This document shows, piece after piece, positions 60,801 to 64,000 of a stretch of DNA of 64,000 bases; within the stretch, counting starts at the first letter, position 1, and each line of letters opens with the position of its first letter. The DNA is from Oscarella lobularis (Eukaryota > Porifera > Homoscleromorpha > Homosclerophorida > Oscarellidae): contig NC_089194.1 of assembly GCF_947507565.1 (NCBI RefSeq), forward strand, positions 930,001 to 994,000, read 5' to 3'. The notes beneath the pieces were generated by a model. The model saw only the letters and a program-made list of their open reading frames with translations, made no database searches and had not been told where the DNA came from. A program made the translations under genes and the position numbers.

Positions 60801-63800
60801 ACTCGGTCCAGGTTTTGAAGAGAATTTCGACGGGGGTTTGAAGACACAGAACCTCTTCGACCAATTTTTCGTATCTGGAAAGATCAAAGGTACGTCAGTA
60901 TATATATGTAATAGACTTTCTTACCTGTCTGTCACTACTTCCACGTCGAGTTTGACGTCTGCGCACGCGGGCGCGAGTTGCTCGCCGTAGGCGCGAAAGT
61001 TCACCATGACTTCCTCTTTTCCGTATGCCGTCACTTCGTCTTGAAATTCTTGCACTTCGTCGCGGAACGCTTCGATGCTGTCCACCGTCGCTAGGTCGGA
61101 TTTATCGTGCTTGTTCTCCAGCTGAAGAATGTGAGACTCGTTCTGCTCGAGCCACGAAACGATTTCTTGCATGTCTTCAATGAAGATTTCCCACACTTCG
61201 ATGTCTTTGTCTAATTTCGCAGCGAGTTGCGCAGCGGATTCGTTGGTTTTAGCGAAGCGAGTTCGAAGCGTCGTCACGGTTGCTGTGAAATCAACCGAAG
61301 CGCCGGCCCGTGGTTCGGCGTCTTTGGCGAGCTTAGAGACAAGTGCTTCACACGGAGAGGCGAAATTCGTCTCGGAGAAAAACGTCTAATGTGAGGAAGG
61401 TATCATGTAACCAAATACTTATTATTTATTATTTGATTACACCTCTCACAAACCAAAAGGCGTTCAATCTTACCTCGTGAATTTCCTTCTGCTTCCTCAC
61501 GGCCTCCAGAGGCCCGCCGGTCTTCTTGCTCTTCTCCAGCACCTCGTCCGCCTCGTTCAAAAACTTCTCCAACTCGCACTTCACCCGTTCGAATTCAAAC
61601 GTTCTCATTCGTGTCGAAGCGATGAGTCTCACTTCGACCCAAGCCTCTCTCAGCGAAGTCAAATCGTCCTCGAAGCGACGCGTTTTACCCACGCTGACCC
61701 CTCGCACTAAATCGCTCGCCAATTGATCGAGCGTCGACATCAATTCGTCGCCATGACAAAACCAATCGTCGTCAAATATATTCACATCGACGTCACCGGG
61801 CTCTCTCACCTGCGCGATCTTTCTCTCGAGACTCTCGCGCGTTTCTTTGTAGTCGGCATTGCCCAGAGTGAAGCGACGCGATTCTTCGAGAGACGACTTC
61901 AAGGCGGCTTCTGATCGGTCGAGAGTGACGGCCATCGTTCCGATGTGAGCCGTAAGCCAACGTGGGTTGGGAACCAATTGAGAGTCTCGATCCTTGAGTC
62001 CTTGTTCGATGGAAGAGACTGACTCTCGGACTCTGGGTAACCTTTCAAGGAGATCCTGTGAGATAATTAGATTAGTCAAAGAGCGGTGGGGATCAGGGTT
62101 ACGTAGATATTTATGTATACAAGGCTACCAGAATGACAGAACCATAAAGGAATCTGTCCTGAAGGAAGCTCCTCCTCTTTCTGGAGGAGGAGACCCCTTC
62201 CCTCCCTTTTTGCCACGTGATCAGTCAGATCGGCTTACGCGTCACCCAAGCTATCAATATACGAACACATAATGATCTTTCATACTTGCGCTTGAGATTG
62301 AGGGCTCCGCTCCCTGCCCACCACTTCTTCGTTCGACTTGGACACGTGATCAGCTTGAGTGATCCATTGAAGAACGTCGTCGTAATATGTCTCGCAGTCC
62401 TCCAGCAAATTGTCAAATTCGAGATGTTCTAAAGCTTCAAAGCGTTTCCTCAAGTCTTCGAAACCGGCTACGTCTCCTTTTCCCATCTCCACGTATTGTT
62501 CGAGGTAGAGCAAATTCGCGCGCTGTAATTGCAAATTGAATATCTCACGATAATCGTCAACGTTCTGAAGCTTGTCGTTGAAGTCGCCAAATAATTCGTC
62601 ACGTGCCGCTTCTGCTTTTTCTAGCCACGTTCTGAATTTTTCAAAAGCGGATTGAAATTTAACTACGTCTTCATCAGCTTCATCAGCGCCGCAGTTAAAA
62701 TCTCGCTAAAAGGAATAAAGTGTATAATAAAATGAGAAAATGGAAAATTACAATATCTTCAACAGGACTTTTGTCCTTCAAAACGTGATGCCATTCAGAC
62801 AAATAAATCAACACCGAATGTTCGTCTGCGTCACCTGAGCAAAAGTCTGCAACAGAGAAGTCAATCATTTGTTCCCGCAAAATAAATAAAAAAATAGTTG
62901 ACCTTCCGGTTCTAATAATTTTTCGACTCCAAATTCTTCCTGTCCAATACGAAAAGCTTCGTCGAGTCTGACATCAACCGGTTTGGATTTCCAGTCTGCC
63001 AGGTCAAGTAAACTAGGTCTAAGTAAGAATAACTGCTCTTTAGGAGGTACAGTAGATAGATACCCAAACGTTCAATTAACCTAAAAGACGCTATAAGGGC
63101 TCCAAAGGCTAATCCGTCCTTCCAACTCTTTCCTAAGTCAGTAACCTTGACATCACACCTATAAATAGAATTCATGAAGAACAATTTAGGCGAGAGCGAA
63201 TTGTTACTTAGTCATTTTATTTTGAAACCAGGAAATCAATTCTCTTTTTCCAATATTGCTCTGCACTTTAGCCTTAAAATTCTATCAATTACTAAAGCAA
63301 ATTATTAGATTATAGGTTTCTACATTATAAAATCTCATGATTGCCCAAACAAGGCCCAAAGTTCCGGTAGGATCCCCGTCCAGAATTTGCGCAACCGTAA
63401 TTCCCGTATAATCAATCTTGCAAAAACTCAATCACCCTAAATTTTAGTATGTATTCTATTAGATTAGTCCGCACCCCTTGATCATCCAGAAACGAAAACG
63501 CCTCGGTAATGTTCGCCTGAAAATGAGCGCGCGAATTGCCGCGATTGCGTTTCTACGAACATCCGGCTCTTAATTCCAGCGCGCGCAAGTGTATGACGAC
63601 CGCGAAGCCGTACCAACGATTCGCCGGATATGGCCTCGAGCAAGTCTAATAACAGGAAGCCGTCGTGAAGGTCCTCCAAAACGTCCTCGCACGGGTTTCC
63701 AGGTAACTAAAACGTAAACAGACGAGCGCACGAAGGCGAATTCTTCGTCGAAAGTCGTTATAATATCAACCGGAACTTACGGAATCCGACGACGACGTCG

Positions 63801-63978
63801 CATTTCGAGCCTAAAGCGAAATGAAATGATTTGTACGAAGTAAGTTAGCGTTACACGATACCTCGGCGAGTCGTTTGTTGATCCATCGCGTGAAGACGAC
63901 GCGTTTTATGGCTATCGCTCTGCCTGGACGCCGTTTCGGAGGACGAAGAGAACAGCGAGCGTACGTACGGTACAACAT
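57827..63978 (-). CDS. CH-CH / spectrin-repeat / C-terminal TM protein (nesprin- or calmin-like)
   Basis: Read from 63978 downwards. Exons 63978-63862, 63810-63781 and 63706-63557 carry the first calponin-homology domain (KRVVFTRWINKRLAE; LEDLHDGFLLLDLLEAISGE), continuing through 63518-63300. The second follows (RELISWFQNKM; LGKSWKDGLAFGALI; DVRLDEAFRIGQEEFGVE), ending near 62900. From 62700 to about 58160 come heptad-rich spectrin-type repeats, with several Trp/Leu signatures (AGFEDLRKRFEALEHLEFDN; WTEFLNISVELDEWIVDAN; SKWAGLEKRVKDR). The last exon has a single helix (FFLLFKLLLLTLVILYFVA) and 17 residues ending TTPAQ. Two CH domains bind F-actin. The tail anchor would sit in the nuclear envelope or ER. 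The tail is shorter than usual KASH peptides and lacks a PPPX end, so KASH function is uncertain. The ATG at 63978 is the first seen; the true start may lie beyond the window. Confidence 0.8.
59891..60063. mobile_element. piggyBac-like MITE with TTAA duplication in an intron
   Basis: TTAA (59891-59894) then GCCGGATTTGCATTAATTA, and at the other end a complementary TAATTTAACGTAAATCCGGC then TTAA (60060-60063). The inverted ends extend about 40 bp through a CGCAACGCAA block. The centre contains a (GTT)n(GCT)n run (about 59950-59984). TTAA target-site duplication and GC-tipped ends are the piggyBac signature. It lies in an intron of the spectrin-repeat gene. Confidence 0.78.
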
Positions 63979-64000
63979 CCTGGCTACCGTCGTTACCTTT

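Overview
The window is animal nuclear DNA. Genes are split by many short introns (mostly about 40-110 bp) with clean GT/AG ends. The families are metazoan: a TRPC-type channel, a DSCAM-like Ig/FN3 receptor, SLC49A4 transporters, a USP4/11/15-type deubiquitinase, a spectrin-repeat protein with a C-terminal membrane anchor, and an actinoporin. High gene density, tiny introns and the abundance of TTAATTAA-like strings in non-coding DNA suggest a compact invertebrate genome. A homoscleromorph-type sponge is my best guess; the species is inference, not shown by the sequence.

Layout: 0.8-3.8 kb, two tandem arrestin-domain genes (-). 4-9.6 kb, a Gal-3-O-type sulfotransferase, a foldback repeat, a small secreted-protein gene and a broken sulfotransferase copy. 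9.7-12.4 kb, a truncated P-loop reading frame, repeats and a second secreted-protein gene. 13.0-21.4 kb, a complete beta-hexosaminidase (-), a TRPC-like channel (-) and a decayed hexosaminidase copy. 21.6-26.7 kb, a possible small chimeric membrane-protein gene and an ankyrin/coiled-coil/kinase gene (K1, -). 26.8-37.1 kb, a third (decayed) hexosaminidase and three tandem SLC49A4-like transporters (-). 37.4-43.3 kb, an Ig8-FN3(5)-TM receptor (+). 43.7-49.9 kb, a truncated USP N-terminus, then a frame-continuous deubiquitinase-coiled-coil-kinase gene (K2, +). 50.1-57.5 kb, a relic exon, an actinoporin (-), a broken ankyrin gene (K3, +), a full ankyrin/coiled-coil/kinase gene (K4, +) and a USP relic. 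57.8-64.0 kb, a CH-CH/spectrin-repeat/TM gene (-).

The main finding is K2. Twenty exons with matching splice phases join DUSP, Ubl, a complete USP catalytic domain, a coiled coil and a TKL-like kinase domain in one 1119-residue reading frame, with no room for a gene boundary between the two enzymes. The coiled coil and kinase are the same module as in K1 and K4, and the join falls inside one exon. The region has been reshaped by segmental duplication, including an inverted pair (K1/K4), a tandem pair (K3/K4), a hexosaminidase plus SLC49A4-exon block, and USP 5' relics. Several small inverted-repeat elements also carry visible target-site duplications; one of them has shifted the frame at the start of the sulfotransferase gene.

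All exon boundaries were read by eye from splice sites, phase and family resemblance, without transcripts or database searches.
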